Below, piece after piece: positions 16,833 to 24,856 of a DNA stretch of 64,000 nt. Under the pieces are notes generated by a model. The model made no database searches. It had not been told where the DNA came from and was given only the letters and a program-made list of their open reading frames with translations. A program made the position numbers and the translations under genes. This DNA is from Azospirillum sp. TSH58 (GTDB lineage: Bacteria > Pseudomonadota > Alphaproteobacteria > Azospirillales > Azospirillaceae). Position 1 is the stretch's first letter; each line of letters begins with the position of its first letter. The stretch is taken from NCBI RefSeq assembly GCF_003119115.1, contig NZ_CP022364.1:1-64000 (forward strand). The letters run 5' to 3'.

Positions 16833-17346
16833 GTCATTATCCCGCCGCTCCATCCTGGCCGGCGCGTCGGCGGTGGCCCTGGCCGGCCCGGTGTCGGCCG
16901 ATGCCGCGGACCCCTTTGGCGCCGCTATCGCCTCGCTCGAAGGTCGTGCGCCGGCCGCCGGGCCTGATCCGGTCCTCTCCCTGTGCGCGCACTGGCGGGA
17001 GGTGGACGCCAAGTGCGAAGGCGCCAACAAGCGGGTGGATGCCCATTGGAACGAGCTGGAGCAAGCTGGCCTGACCCACGACGAGATCCAGCGCGACCCG
17101 ATCCAACGCGTCATGTGGGACGAGACGTACCGTTGGAGCGCGGAAGTCGATGCGGCTGAGTCCGTCATCTGCTCCACCCCTGCCGCCACTCCCGCCGGCA
17201 TTCTCGCCAAGCTCGAAGTCTGGAAGCAGACCAGCGAGGCGCTTGTGGGCGATTGCCTGCTCGTCGTGTCGGCCATCGAAGACCTCCGCCGGCTGGTGCA
17301 CGGCGACGCCGGCCCGGCCGCTGACGAGGGGAGGGCCGCCGCATGA
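16825..17346 (+). CDS. hypothetical protein with Tat-like leader, 173 aa
   Basis: It overlaps the antirepressor-like gene by 8 bases. The N-terminus MLESLSRRSILAGASAVALA followed by GPVSADAA has a twin-arginine-like RR, a hydrophobic core and an AxA-type cleavage region. Export by Tat is therefore possible, although many phage proteins of this sort are uncharacterised. The rest is helical and acidic with two Cys (LCAHWREVDAKCEGANKRVD). No family recognised. It sits in the early-right operon with 17343-17555. It could be an exported moron product or a cytoplasmic protein whose N-terminus only resembles a leader. Confidence 0.5.
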   Translation: MLESLSRRSILAGASAVALAGPVSADAADPFGAAIASLEGRAPAAGPDPVLSLCAHWREVDAKCEGANKRVDAHWNELEQAGLTHDEIQRDPIQRVMWDETYRWSAEVDAAESVICSTPAATPAGILAKLEVWKQTSEALVGDCLLVVSAIEDLRRLVHGDAGPAADEGRAAA

Positions 17347-17555
17347 GCCTCAACGGGAACCGCTCCGAGATCATCGGCTACGCCGAGGGGCTGGAGAAGG
17401 TGGTGGGCGAGCTGGCCGTGATGGTCAAGCTGCTGCGCGCCGCCACGGTCAACGGCGACGCCGATACGATCCGGCTTGCGGCGGGAATCACCCACGGTCA
17501 CGCCGCCGAACTGCCGGGCACGCTGGCGCTGCTGATTGAACGCCTGGGCGCCTGA
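17343..17555 (+). CDS. small helical phage protein, 70 aa
   Basis: It starts at ATG 17343, overlapping the previous stop (ATGA), behind a GAGGGGAGGG purine run. It is predicted to be two or three amphipathic helices (IIGYAEGLEKVVGELAVMVK, DADTIRLAAGITHGHAAEL). It has no membrane segment and no recognised family. It is coupled to the Tat-like gene and precedes the integrase by about 117 noncoding bases. Confidence 0.45.
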   Translation: MSLNGNRSEIIGYAEGLEKVVGELAVMVKLLRAATVNGDADTIRLAAGITHGHAAELPGTLALLIERLGA

Positions 17556-17575
17556 CCGGCCCGGCAACACTGACG

Positions 17576-17596
17576 GGGTGCGCGATCCGCGCACCC
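17576..17596. repeat. perfect inverted repeat before the integrase gene
   Basis: GGGTGCGCG-ATC-CGCGCACCC is a 9-bp perfect stem with a 3-base centre in the 117-base gap before the integrase. There is no U-run after it, so it is more likely an operator or a pause/attenuation structure than a terminator. Confidence 0.4.
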
Positions 17597-17672
17597 ACCC
17601 AACCACACCTGAACCGCGGCGACGGCGCTGGGCATCCCCGGCGCTGCGCCCGTTCCAATCTGGAGAACCATC

Positions 17673-18860
17673 ATGGCAAGCGTGCGCAAGCGCGAATGGA
17701 CGCACAATGGCGAGACTAAAACCGCGTGGGTGTGTGAGTACACCGATGGCAAGGGAAAGCGCCATCGGAAGACCTTCGAGAAGAAGAAGGACGCCGACGC
17801 ATATCGGACTCGCATGGAAGTGGAGAAAACGGATGGGTTCTCCGCTCATTCATCGCTGACCGTTAAGGATCTGGCTGATCTATTTTTGAAGCATCTTGAG
17901 GATAAAGTTAAAGATAATCGAATTGGACTGAATCATCTAAGGGTTCATAAGCAGGGCGTCACTGTCTGCATCCTGCCGTATTTCGGAAAAATGAAGGTGT
18001 CGGACGTTAAATTCTCAGATGTCGAGGCGTTCAAATCATTCATCATAAAAAGCCGGAATTACTCTGCCCGATCGGTGAAGACGCGATTGTCAACGCTGCG
18101 GGCTATGGAAGAGTTTGCAAAAAAGAGAGGGATGGTTAAGGGGCAGGTGATATCAGAGGCGTGTAGGGAGTTGTCTCCTGTGGGTTGCGGTAAAATCGAA
18201 ACTTTCACTCCAGAGCAAGTTCAAACACTGCTGACTGTTTCATCTAAGCTTTATAGCGGCTGTAGCCCCAGGGTTAGGGATATGATGGAGTGTTTTGTAA
18301 ACATCTCTGCATTCTGTGGTCTGCGGCTTGGCGAAATCATGGGGCTCACTGTTAAGAACATCGACATTAACAAGAGGATTATTCATGTGAGGCACAGCCT
18401 TACTGATTTCGATTTATTGAAGGCGCCGAAGACGAAGTCTGGAATTAGGGATGTTCCTATGCCGGTGCGTGTTCGCGACTTGCTTCGCTCGTGGATTGAG
18501 CAACACTATGTCGAGAACGAGCGTGGTTTGATATTCCGGAATGAAACTGGCACGCAGGTTAGGCAACAGAACTTCCACAAGTGGTATTGGCCACGTCTGT
18601 TGGAACGAGCTGGGTTGAGGGTTCGAGGGCAGAAAAACTTGCATTTTCATGCGCTTAGGCACTTCGCCGCTAGCTGGATGGTTGAGCATGGACTGCCGTT
18701 ACCCGAGGTGGCTGCGCTGTTGGGGCATAGCAAGTTCGACATGACCTTGCAGATCTACGTTCATCCCATCGTCAACGGCAGTCGGCGTCACGAAGCAATA
18801 GACCGAGCTGCCGGCGCGCTTCTCGCACTCACCGATGCGACAAATTCGCGACATGGCTAG
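17673..18860 (+). CDS. tyrosine integrase of the inserted element
   Basis: A 395-residue site-specific recombinase. The N-terminal part has an arm-binding/AP2-like region (TAWVCEYTDGKGKRHRKTF) and a SAM-like core-binding domain (residues about 60-165). The catalytic domain has Arg218 in CGLRLGEI, His326-x-x-Arg329-His330 in HALRH, His352 in LLGHSK and nucleophile Tyr362 in LQIYVH. The motif set is complete, so it is probably active. It ends 30 bases from the right direct repeat and points at it, the usual arrangement for element-encoded integrases. GC is lower in the core-binding part than in neighbouring phage genes. It is taken as the enzyme that inserted the element into the portal gene. 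Confidence 0.92.
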   Translation: MASVRKREWTHNGETKTAWVCEYTDGKGKRHRKTFEKKKDADAYRTRMEVEKTDGFSAHSSLTVKDLADLFLKHLEDKVKDNRIGLNHLRVHKQGVTVCILPYFGKMKVSDVKFSDVEAFKSFIIKSRNYSARSVKTRLSTLRAMEEFAKKRGMVKGQVISEACRELSPVGCGKIETFTPEQVQTLLTVSSKLYSGCSPRVRDMMECFVNISAFCGLRLGEIMGLTVKNIDINKRIIHVRHSLTDFDLLKAPKTKSGIRDVPMPVRVRDLLRSWIEQHYVENERGLIFRNETGTQVRQQNFHKWYWPRLLERAGLRVRGQKNLHFHALRHFAASWMVEHGLPLPEVAALLGHSKFDMTLQIYVHPIVNGSRRHEAIDRAAGALLALTDATNSRHG

Positions 18861-18890
18861 CTAAGCCATTGAAGTAAAAGCCCACTCGGG

Positions 18891-18900
18891 TGTTCGATGC
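18891..18900. repeat. attR core: right direct repeat of the inserted element
   Basis: TGTTCGATGC is identical to 3952-3961 and lies 30 bases after the integrase stop. The sequence to its right is portal coding DNA (gcg cac cct ggc gac, AHPGD). Spacing between the two copies is 14,939 bases, the predicted size of the excised circle. Confidence 0.75.
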
Positions 18901-19903
18901 GCACCCTGGCGACCGGTCGGCAATGGCAGCATCCCGCAGGATGGATTCCAAGCCCGTGCCGGCGAGCGACATCGCCCACCTCTTCGCCATGGAGCGGATT
19001 GGGCAGGCCCGCGGTGTGCCTTGGCTCTGCGCGGTGCTGCTGGCTATCTCCGAACTCGGTGATTACCGGCTGGCCGAGCAGACCCGCAAGAAGCTGGAGG
19101 CGAGCGTTGCCGCCTTCATCCTCCCTGGGGCCGGTGATGACGACGACAACAACGGGAGGCCGAGCGGCCTCACCGGGACGGCGACCGAGCAGCCTGGTGC
19201 CTACGACGCCCACAACCAGCTGCTTGAAACGATTGAGCCCGGCACCATCGCCACGCTGCGCAATGGGCGCGACATCAGGTTCAACACGCCGTCGCATAAC
19301 CAGAGCTACCCGGACTACATCCGGGCCGAGTTGCAGCAGATCGCCTCGGGCGCGCTGATGACGTACGAGCTGCTGACCGGCGATCTCAGCAACACGAACT
19401 ATTCATCCATCCGGGCAGGCCGGAACGATTTTCGGGCGATGATCGAACAGCTTCAGTGGGCGTTCTTCATCCCGTTCCAGCTCGACCCGCTGTGGCGCTG
19501 GTACGTTGACGGGATGTTCGTTGCTGGCCGCATCCGGGAGAAGAACTATGGCGTCGAGTGGGACACGCCGCGGTTCATCTCCATCGACCCCTACAAGGAC
19601 GCCCTGGCCGACCTGATCGAGATGCGCGCCGGGCTCAAGAGTCCCATCGCTGCCATCGGTGAGCGCGGCTACCACTGGAAGTCCGTGCTGGCCGAGTTCC
19701 GCGCCTACTTCGATGCGGTGGACGGCGAAGGGCTGGTGTTCGATTCCGATGCCCGGAAGGTCACCAAGTCCGGCTCGGCCAACAATCTGACGCCTCAGCA
19801 GATGGACGCTGCGGCTGATCGAATCCTGCGGGCGCTGGAAGCCGATGGCGACCCGGACGCACCGCGGCTCCGCGCGCTTTATCAGGCCGCGGTCAACTCC
19901 TGA
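18901..19903 (+). pseudogene. portal protein, C-terminal part (separated from its start by the insertion)
   Basis: Continues the portal gene begun at 3349. It contains the conserved second half of lambda gpB-type portals: DSKPVPASDIAHLFAMERIG, QARGVPWLCAVLLAISELGD, a stretch with YSSIRAGRNDFRAMIEQLQ (close to the family's clip and stem region), and DALADLIEMRAGLKS near the C-terminus. A GTG at 18890 could start translation of this fragment, but it would lack the wing region. The frame is clean throughout. Stop 19901-19903 lies 20 bases before the capsid fusion gene. The gene is broken only by the element, not by decay. Confidence 0.92.
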
Positions 19904-19923
19904 CCTCAAACCCAGAGGCATCC

Positions 19924-22068
19924 ATGACGACACCCCCCAACGGGGCGGCACCGGGCGGGGCCGTCACCGATCGCACGTTGCCGCCCGGTGTGGCGCCGGG
20001 CTGGCGCGCCAACGGCGATACCTCCGTCCGTGCGGCCAGCCTGGAGCCCGCGACCTTCAGCGCCGAGGATCGTACCGTCGAACTGGTCGCGTCCACCGGT
20101 GCCACGGTGCGCCGGTACGATTGGTGGACCGGCGAATACTACGACGAGGTGCTGTCTGTCAGTGCCGAGGCAGTGGACCTGACCCGCTTCGAAGCCGGCA
20201 GTGTGCCCATCCTGAACGCCCACGGCCAGTGGGAGGTGAAAGACATCATGGGCACCGCCGTGCCGGGCTCGTCCCGGTTCGAGAGCGGCACCCTGGTCCT
20301 GACGGCGAAGCTGTCCGCCCGTGAGGACGTCGCGCCCTTCGTGCAGGACGTAAAGGACGGCATCCTCCGCAACGTGTCGGTCGGCTACCGCGTGCTGGCC
20401 TACGAGGTGGACGAGACCACCAAGCCGAAGACCCGCACCGTCACGCGCTGGGAGTTGCTGGAGGTGTCCTTCGTCCCGGTCGGCGCCGATGGTCTCGCCG
20501 GCACCCGCTCCCTTCCTCCCGGCCCGGCTGGTGCGCCGCAAGCTGCCCCGGCTCCGGTGACCGTCAACGTCAACATCCCGGACTTCACCCGCGCGCCCGC
20601 CGCGCAACCCACCCCGGACAACACGAAGGAGAATCGCATGTCCGACACCCCCGAGACGCCGGCGGTGACGCAGGACCCGCCCGTCACCGAGAACCGCGGC
20701 CAGCCGCAGGTTCCGCCCGCCCAAACGCAGGCCGCTCCGACGGCCCCGGCTCCGCAGACGGAGTCCGATCCGCTGGCCGCCATGCGCGCCGCCGAGGCGG
20801 ACCGCATCGCCCATATCCAGAGCCGTGCCGCGTGCGCCCAGCTCGGCCTGCCGTCCGACATGATCACCCGCGCGATCACCGAAGGCTGGAGCCTCGACAC
20901 CTTCAACCGGGCCGTGATCGACCACGTCGCCGCCCAGCCGTCCAACCAGCGCAACATCAACCCGCACATCCAGGTCATCACCGACGAGGGCGACACGCGC
21001 ATCCGGGCGGCGACCGCGGCGCTGCTGAACCGCTCCAACCCGTCCCGGCACAAGCTCGACGGGGCTGCGACCGAGTATCGCGGCATCAAGCTGCTGGATC
21101 TCGCCCGCGATGTCCTGGAGTCCCACGGCACCAAGGTCCGCGGGATGGCGGGCAAGGACATCGCAAGGCGTGCTTTCCAGACGACGTCGGACTTCCCGGC
21201 TATCCTCAGTGGCGTGACCAACATCAGCCTGCACGAGGGCTACGAAATGGCGCCGCGCACGTTCCTTCCCTGGGCGGCCCAGATGATGGCCACCGACTTC
21301 AAGGATCTGCATCTGGTCCAGTTCGGTGGCGGCGGTGTGCTGCCGAAGGTGAACGAGCAGGGGGAATTCGCCCGCGGCAGGCTGTATGAATCCAAGGAGA
21401 GCTTCCGCGTCCACACCTTCGGCGAGATCATCGGCATCACGCGGCAGGTGATCGTTAACGACCAGCTCGACGCCCTGACCCGCGTCCCGCGCGAGGCCGG
21501 ATATCGGGCTGCCGTCACCGAGAACACCATCGTCTATGGCATCCTGCTGACGAACCCGGCGATGAGCGACGGCAAGACGCTGTTCCATGCAGGCCATGCG
21601 AATCTCCCCGCGTCGGGGACCGCTCTGTCGCTGGCCGGTCTGTCGGCTGGACGAGAGGCCATGCGCAAGCAGAAGGCGCTCGACGGGAAGACCGTCATCA
21701 ACACCACCCCACGTCATCTGCTGGTCCCGGCTGCGCTGGAGACTAAGGCCGAGCAGCTCATCGTCGTCCGCAACACGCCGGCCAGCACCGATCAGGCGGT
21801 GCCGGAGTTCTTCCGCTCCCTGAACCCGATCGTGGAGCCGCTGCTGGATGCCAGCAGCGCCACGGCTTGGTACCTGCTGGCGGACCCGGCTTCGTCCACG
21901 GCCTCCATCGCTTACGCCTACCTGGAAGGCGAGGAGGGGGTCTACTTGGAGGAGGAGCAGGGCTTCGACGTGGATGGCATGAAGATCAAGGTCCGCCACG
22001 ACTTCGGTGCCGGCGCCATGGACTTCCGTGGCGCTTACAAGGACCCCGGCGCGGCTCCGTCTCCGTAA
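19924..22068 (+). CDS. prohead protease / major capsid fusion protein, outer prophage
   Basis: A 714-residue intact protein. Residues about 30-200 form the prohead protease (FEAGSVPILNAHGQWEVKDI with the family His, then DGILRNVSVGYRV with the nucleophilic Ser region, and WELLEVSFVPVGADG). A Pro/Gln/Ala-rich linker (about 200-290) follows, then the capsid domain from SRAACAQLGLPSDMI to FGAGAMDFRGAYKDPG. Fused protease-capsid proteins are known in this phage group: the protease trims the scaffold/linker during head maturation. It follows the portal directly and precedes the capsid cement gene. The segment VIDHVAAQPSNQRNINPHIQ is also in the element copy at 7072, nearly identical at DNA level. 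Confidence 0.92.
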   Translation: MTTPPNGAAPGGAVTDRTLPPGVAPGWRANGDTSVRAASLEPATFSAEDRTVELVASTGATVRRYDWWTGEYYDEVLSVSAEAVDLTRFEAGSVPILNAHGQWEVKDIMGTAVPGSSRFESGTLVLTAKLSAREDVAPFVQDVKDGILRNVSVGYRVLAYEVDETTKPKTRTVTRWELLEVSFVPVGADGLAGTRSLPPGPAGAPQAAPAPVTVNVNIPDFTRAPAAQPTPDNTKENRMSDTPETPAVTQDPPVTENRGQPQVPPAQTQAAPTAPAPQTESDPLAAMRAAEADRIAHIQSRAACAQLGLPSDMITRAITEGWSLDTFNRAVIDHVAAQPSNQRNINPHIQVITDEGDTRIRAATAALLNRSNPSRHKLDGAATEYRGIKLLDLARDVLESHGTKVRGMAGKDIARRAFQTTSDFPAILSGVTNISLHEGYEMAPRTFLPWAAQMMATDFKDLHLVQFGGGGVLPKVNEQGEFARGRLYESKESFRVHTFGEIIGITRQVIVNDQLDALTRVPREAGYRAAVTENTIVYGILLTNPAMSDGKTLFHAGHANLPASGTALSLAGLSAGREAMRKQKALDGKTVINTTPRHLLVPAALETKAEQLIVVRNTPASTDQAVPEFFRSLNPIVEPLLDASSATAWYLLADPASSTASIAYAYLEGEEGVYLEEEQGFDVDGMKIKVRHDFGAGAMDFRGAYKDPGAAPSP

Positions 22069-22130
22069 CCGACACGACCAACGGCGGGGCGCCCCATGCG
22101 GTCGCCCCTTCTTTCTGAAGGAGACGCGCG

Positions 22131-22475
22131 ATGCGCAATTTCATCAAGCCGGGCAACAGCCTGGATTTCATCGCCCCGACCGGCGGCGTCACGTCGGGGC
22201 AGGGCTTCGTCGTGGGCAACTTCTTTGCTGTGGCGCACACCACCGCTGCGGAGGGAGAATCGGTGTCCGGCCTCATGGAAGGGGTGGTGGAACTCCCGAA
22301 GCGCCTGTCCCAGACCTTCGCCAGCGGCGGCGCGGTGTCCTGGGATGTCGCGGCCAAGCGCTGCGACGGCCCCGGCTCGGGCAAGTACCCCATCGGTGGC
22401 GCGGTCGAGGCGGCGGGCAACGACGCGACGACCGTCATCGTCCGCTTGAACGGCACCACCACCAGCGCGGCCTAA
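22131..22475 (+). CDS. capsid cement (DUF2190-like) protein
   Basis: A 114-residue beta-rich protein beginning MRNFIKPGNSLDFIAPTGGV. VTSGQGFVVGNFFAVA, AVSWDVAAKRCDGPGSGKYP and GGAVEAAGNDATTVIVRLNG follow, the DUF2190 pattern. Members decorate and stabilise the capsid exterior and are encoded right after the major capsid gene, as here. SD AAGGAG precedes ATG 22131. A C-terminal fragment of a homologue is found at 62012-62215. Confidence 0.8.
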   Translation: MRNFIKPGNSLDFIAPTGGVTSGQGFVVGNFFAVAHTTAAEGESVSGLMEGVVELPKRLSQTFASGGAVSWDVAAKRCDGPGSGKYPIGGAVEAAGNDATTVIVRLNGTTTSAA

Positions 22476-22524
22476 TAGGGCAGGGCGGCCAGAAGCCGCC
22501 CGTCCTGCATCCGGAGCAACGCCC

Positions 22525-23367
22525 ATGACCTACGGCGCCCAGCAGATGGCCGTCCAGTTTCGGGTTCTGGGCGTCCCGGCCCTTTACACGCCCCCGACCG
22601 CCAACCCGATCCCGTGCCGGGCGATCCGCGCCACGCAGCCGCTGCGGTTCGGGACCATCGACCTGCCGGTCGAGGGGGCGTGCTGGGACCTCTTACGGTC
22701 GGAGGTGGCGCCTGAATTCGGGGGCACCTTCACCGTGGGCGGGGCGGCCTATCCGGTGGACATTCCGCCCATCCCCTTTCCGGTGGATCAGGACCCCGAA
22801 GGCCTGCGCGCCCGGCTGCTGTGCGGCTGGGGCACGTCGGCAACTTTCCGGACCACCACCGGCAACCAGAACACCCTGAACCCGCCGACCGGCTCCGGCT
22901 GGACCGTCGCCACCGCGGCGCCGGCCGGCGCGTCGAACGTCACCATCAAGGCGACGCTGACCACCGGCCAGCTTCTGCCCGGCGACCGCGCCGTGATCGG
23001 TGGTGATGCCTTCGCCATCACCGCGCCCGTCTCGGCGGCCGGGAACGTCTTCGCCAACGTGCCGCTCGACCGGGCCTTGCCGACGCCGGCGGCCGCTGGC
23101 GCGCCGGTCGCGTTCTCGTTTGCCTGTGATCAGCTCCTGAAGGTCGCGGTGCGCAGCTTCGAGGCCGGCCAGCTTCTCGGCGGGATCGTCGTGGGTGACC
23201 AGCGTCTGATCGTGCCGCAGGTCGCCTTGGATGCGGCTGGCGTGATGGTTGAGCCATCCGCGGCGCACAGCGTGCTGATCGGCGCACAGCGCTGGCGGGT
23301 CAAGACGGCGGTCGCCGCTCGACAGGCCGGCGCCGCGGTGCTGTGGGACCTGCACGTCGGAGCATGA
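22525..23367 (+). CDS. probable head-tail connector/attachment protein, 280 aa
   Basis: It lies between capsid cement and the tail-terminator-like gene, where phages of this type encode head completion and attachment proteins. The N-terminal section (VLGVPALYTPPTANPIPCRA, then FGTIDLPVEG and GGTFTVGGAAYPV) and the C-terminal section (AHSVLIGAQRWRVKTAVAAR, VLWDLHVGA) look like two halves of an attachment-type beta fold. A Gly/Thr/Ala-rich Ig-like insert (TGSGWTVATAAPAGASNVTI) separates them. The stop overlaps the next start. The precise role, lambda FII-like attachment or stopper, is inferred from position. Confidence 0.6.
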   Translation: MTYGAQQMAVQFRVLGVPALYTPPTANPIPCRAIRATQPLRFGTIDLPVEGACWDLLRSEVAPEFGGTFTVGGAAYPVDIPPIPFPVDQDPEGLRARLLCGWGTSATFRTTTGNQNTLNPPTGSGWTVATAAPAGASNVTIKATLTTGQLLPGDRAVIGGDAFAITAPVSAAGNVFANVPLDRALPTPAAAGAPVAFSFACDQLLKVAVRSFEAGQLLGGIVVGDQRLIVPQVALDAAGVMVEPSAAHSVLIGAQRWRVKTAVAARQAGAAVLWDLHVGA

Positions 23368-23822
23368 CGATGATCAATGACGCTGCCGTGCGCGTTGCCC
23401 TGCACGCCGTTCTGGCCGACGGGCCGATTCCGGAGGAAGACATCGGGCGCCTGGGCGACTTCTCGTTCCAGCCGTCTCCCGACCGGGTGCACCTGCGCAT
23501 ATCGCTGATCTGGGAGCGCAAGGCGAAGACCGGCGCCGTGCTAACCGAGGCCTCCGGCATCTGGCAGGTGCTGGTCTACGCGCCGGAGGGCGCACAGGTC
23601 GATGCTGTGGAGAGCTTGGCCCTGTCGCTGGGCCTGCTGTACGAGCCCTACGTCGATGGGCCGCAGCTCGCCGACATGGTGCGCATCACCGACGTGCAGA
23701 CCCTCACCGCCGTGGACGGGCAGGATCGCCCGGCGAATGACGGAACGCCCGGCCTGTGCTGGGTTGTCGTGCCCCTCCAGGTCGATTTCCGGATGGAACT
23801 GATCCCAGACGGGATCGTCTGA
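23364..23822 (+). CDS. tail terminator-like (DUF4128-type) protein
   Basis: A 152-residue protein. ATG 23364 overlaps the preceding stop (ATGA). It shows the alpha/beta pattern of gpU/tail-terminator and DUF4128 proteins: an N-terminal helix (AAVRVALHAVLADGPI), strands HLRISLIWERKAKTG and SGIWQVLVYAPEGAQ, a helix (VDAVESLALSLGLLYEPY) and a C-terminal strand pair (GLCWVVVPLQVDFRMEL). Tail terminators cap the growing tail tube and join it to the connector. Position between connector and tail tube fits. It is followed by a terminator-like hairpin. Confidence 0.6.
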   Translation: MTMINDAAVRVALHAVLADGPIPEEDIGRLGDFSFQPSPDRVHLRISLIWERKAKTGAVLTEASGIWQVLVYAPEGAQVDAVESLALSLGLLYEPYVDGPQLADMVRITDVQTLTAVDGQDRPANDGTPGLCWVVVPLQVDFRMELIPDGIV

Positions 23823-23851
23823 CCCACCCATTCCTCAACGCCTTCATCACC

Positions 23852-23882
23852 GCCGCCCGGCATCTCGCCGTGGCGGCTTTTT
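23852..23882 (+). terminator. terminator-like hairpin inside the late operon
   Basis: GCCGCC (23852-23857) pairs with GGCGGC (23872-23877), followed by TTTTT (23878-23882), 22 bases before the next ATG. It is one of a set of hairpin-T-run elements placed just before gene starts in this prophage. Confidence 0.6.
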
Positions 23883-23903
23883 CACGTCTATGGAGAAAGC
23901 CCC

Positions 23904-24251
23904 ATGGCCCAAATCAGCGCCCAAACCACGAGCGAGGCGGGCGCCGCTCTCACCTACAGTTCCGCGTCTGGCGGCGGCGACAGTTTCACCAACACCGGCA
24001 AGGAACTGCTGCACGTTAAGAACGGCGGCGGCTCGTCCGTGACGGTCACCCTGAAGTCGCGCAACACCACGCCGGTCATCGACGGCTACGGCCCCGTCAG
24101 CAAGCCGGACGTTGCGATCACCATTCCGGCGGGCGCCGACCGCTTCGCCGGCCCCTTTCCCCAGAAGGCGTTCAACGACGCCAACGGTCGCCTGTCGATG
24201 ACCTACTCGTCCACGACGAGCGTGTCGGCGGCGGTCATCGCCACTCGATAA
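23904..24251 (+). CDS. small beta-rich structural protein, 115 aa
   Basis: It starts at ATG 23904 after GGAGAAAGCCCC. It is Ser/Thr/Gly-rich with alternating strands (LLHVKNGGGSSVTVTLKSR, VAITIPAGADRFAGPFP, LSMTYSSTTSVSAAVIATR) and no charged clusters or membrane segments. This composition is usual for minor virion or decoration proteins encoded next to the tail tube. No family assigned. It lies 13 bases before the tail tube gene and is probably co-translated with it. Confidence 0.55.
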   Translation: MAQISAQTTSEAGAALTYSSASGGGDSFTNTGKELLHVKNGGGSSVTVTLKSRNTTPVIDGYGPVSKPDVAITIPAGADRFAGPFPQKAFNDANGRLSMTYSSTTSVSAAVIATR

Positions 24252-24264
24252 GGAGCACTGATCC

Positions 24265-24711
24265 ATGGCGACCTCCACGTCCATCCAGGCGAAGGCGGGC
24301 CGCGCCTTCACCATCAAGGTCAGCGACGGCGGCACGACGCCGACCTTCCTGACCATCGGCGGCTTGAAAAGCACGAACCTCCAGCTCAACGGCGGCGCGG
24401 TGGAAATCACCAACGTCGGCAGCGCCGGCTGGAAGGAGTGGCTGCCCGGTGGCGCTTCCAAAGGCCTGTCCATTTCCGGCGACGGCATCTTCGACAGCCT
24501 GACTCAGGGCGCCCGGAAAGTCTGGGACGCGGCCATGGCGATGGACGCCACCGGCTACATCGAGTGCCAGATCATCAGCGGCCACGGCGACAGCTTCGTC
24601 GGCACCTTCGTGGTGGAGAACTACAGCCGCAAGGGCGACGACGGCAGCGCCGAGACCTTTTCGGTGTCGCTGCAGTCCTCCGGCCCGCCGCAGTACATCC
24701 CGGCGCCGTAA
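24265..24711 (+). CDS. phage major tail tube protein
   Basis: A 148-residue protein matching the phage_TTP_2 type: FTIKVSDGGTTPTFLTIGGL and STNLQLNGGAVEITNVG near the start. GGASKGLSISGDGIFDSLTQ then carries the conserved switch from strand to helix. IECQIISGHGDSFVGTFVVE and ETFSVSLQSSG form the C-terminal strands. It polymerises into the non-contractile tail tube. SD AAGGAG precedes ATG 24265. The tape measure and chaperone genes follow, as usual in siphoviruses. Confidence 0.85.
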   Translation: MATSTSIQAKAGRAFTIKVSDGGTTPTFLTIGGLKSTNLQLNGGAVEITNVGSAGWKEWLPGGASKGLSISGDGIFDSLTQGARKVWDAAMAMDATGYIECQIISGHGDSFVGTFVVENYSRKGDDGSAETFSVSLQSSGPPQYIPAP

Positions 24712-24856
24712 GCCCCATCGCCTTTCCCTGACCCGGACTGGGAACACCCGTTGGCCGAGAGGCTGACCACCCGCGCGAGGTGTGGGCGGCGGAGCGTCCG
24801 GGATTCGCTCTGCCGCCCTTCGCGATTCCCGTAACCTTCCTGATCCCGAGGAAGAT

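Noticed and set aside
15921..17849. Open frame of about 640 codons on the minus strand opposite antirepressor and Tat-like genes
   Set aside because: Antisense shadow of several recognised plus-strand genes, with no protein features.
19906..21999. Open frame of about 697 codons on the minus strand opposite the capsid gene
   Set aside because: Same antisense effect. The plus strand encodes a recognised protease-capsid fusion.
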